Assembly (NCBI GenBank): GCA_943789445.1
Contig: CALSUC010000003.1
Location: 268,885-332,884, forward strand
DNA length: 64,000 bases
Direction: 5' to 3'
Source: UBA4575 sp002386945
GTDB taxonomy: Bacteria > Pseudomonadota > Gammaproteobacteria > UBA4575
The position numbers were made by a program, and so were the translations under genes. Position 1 is the stretch's first letter. Every line of letters begins with the position of its first letter. Below, piece after piece: positions 63,348 to 64,000 of the stretch. The notes under the pieces are model-generated. The model worked only from the letters and a program-made list of their open reading frames with translations. It did not search any database and was not told the origin of the DNA.

Positions 63348-64000
63348 TCAGACAGTAGCGCTAGACCTAATTGCTTTTTTCAACCCCGCTACCATCGTAT
63401 AGTAGTCTTGGTTCTGAAAGAGTGATCGACCGACAATAAAACCAGTGACACCCAGCTTCATCAATGCTGGAATATTCTTTGATGTTACGCCACCTGCCAC
63501 CCAAATATCGCAATTATGTTGTGCTTTGTTAATCAGATTTCCATCTTTTTGAGCCGCTTTATACGTATACGTTAGAATTCGATTGAGTGTTGCATTGCTC
63601 ATCGGTGTATCCGAATCGTACCGCGACGGAAGCACATACTTTGAACCAGCAGCAAATGTTTTCAATGCAATAAAGATATCCATTGCTTGTTGAGATAAAA
63701 AAACCAAATGGGGCTTACGTCTTTTCATGCGTTCTTTCGGAATAGTCCAAAGGGCTTCGCTAAAATTAATTTCGTCCCAGGTTGCATTCGATAACTCTGA
63801 CTTTCTCACTAAAGTGAGCAGCACTAGTTTAATCGCCGCGCGGTATTGAGGTGAAGTCCCGATTCGATTCATCTACTTGTACATCAGGTCAATTTCAAAC
63901 GGTGTTAATGCTCTTTCACGCGGTACAAATTTAGCTATAGTGGTTGGGTGTACCATTTCAGCAGGGTTTTCTACATTCTGTCCTCGCTCAATCGCCCAAC
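63348..64000 (-). pseudogene. Broken tyrosine integrase joined to a TIM-barrel C-terminus
   Basis: Reading in from the window's right edge: IERGQNVENPAEMVHPTTIA and FVPRERALTPFEIDLMYK, then TAG (63873-63875), then MNRIGTSPQYRAAIKLVLL, TLVRKSELSNATWDE (catalytic Arg 23 after the stop), and TPMSNATLNRILTYTYK, all typical of P4-type tyrosine integrases. From about 63535 leftward the frame changes family: CDIWVAGGVTSKNIPALMKL and GVTGFIVGRSLFQN resemble the phosphate-binding end of OMP-decarboxylase-superfamily barrels (HPS/UlaD-like). The integrase's HxxR and Tyr are absent. So it is an inactive recombinase and a partial enzyme gene. Confidence 0.82.

Overview
The window looks like chromosomal DNA of a methylotrophic gammaproteobacterium, probably marine. 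Housekeeping blocks have gammaproteobacterial order: rpoE-rseA-degP/mucD-lepA with divergent nadB; dnaX-ybaB-recR with the SRP RNA gene beside dnaX; a DUF1820 protein next to tRNA-Ser. Single-carbon genes are concentrated in the first 13 kb: fhcD and fhcC of the tetrahydromethanopterin pathway, a two-subunit NAD-linked formate dehydrogenase, and a methanethiol oxidase (MtoX/SBP56) cluster. Methylophaga- or Leucothrix-like Thiotrichales would fit, but the genus is inference; no ribosomal RNA is present.

Layout. 0-2 kb: 3' end of the fhc operon and a DUF4242 gene. 2-7.2 kb, minus strand: mtoX, SCO1/SenC, MauG-like dihaem protein, two TlpA-like thioredoxins and a small unknown gene. 7.5-13.1 kb: a second SCO, a pterin carbinolamine dehydratase and formate dehydrogenase. 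MtoX should turn methanethiol into formaldehyde, sulfide and H2O2. The H4MPT pathway (FhcDC) would take formaldehyde to formate, and FDH would oxidise it to CO2 with NADH, so the two ends of the sulfur-linked C1 route sit together. 13-27 kb: folP, a secreted metallo-beta-lactamase-fold protein, lepA, envelope-stress operon, nadB, orn, cytochrome c, rsgA, rluE, recR, ybaB, dnaX, ffs. 27-34 kb: permease, CPD photolyase, LuxR-type and MarR-type regulators, a porin, cold-shock protein and tRNA-Ser(GGA). 34-40.6 kb: DUF1820, isocitrate lyase, RraA, an MBL hydrolase, an RND exporter and a Rap1a-like secreted protein. 40.7-47.7 kb: a branched-chain-type ABC importer with an acyl-CoA synthetase. 48-51.8 kb: an unusual LexA, MltF, TadA, DoxX.

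51.8-64 kb is accessory and rearranged. The dTDP-rhamnose genes rmlBDAC lie between a decayed ~70-bp fragment of a photolyase gene and the intact gene. Two overlapping cryptochrome/photolyase-family genes follow, then a 701-bp, nearly identical, nonsense-broken copy of the middle of the second. Beyond that are a dihydrodipicolinate-synthase-family/class II aldolase pair with a divergent MocR-type regulator, a Rof-like gene, and at the window edge a broken tyrosine-integrase frame joined to the C-terminus of a TIM-barrel enzyme.

Most notable: (i) a LexA homologue with a perfect SOS box, intact HTH, Ala-Gly cleavage site and catalytic Ser, but Leu in place of the catalytic Lys; (ii) the methanethiol oxidase cluster with two extra thioredoxins beside C1 oxidation genes; (iii) the cryptochrome duplication and the relic flanking rml; (iv) the integrase/TIM-barrel chimera; (v) rsgA without any ATG, GTG or TTG codon ahead of its OB domain. 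I saw no CRISPR array, intact insertion sequence or intact prophage.
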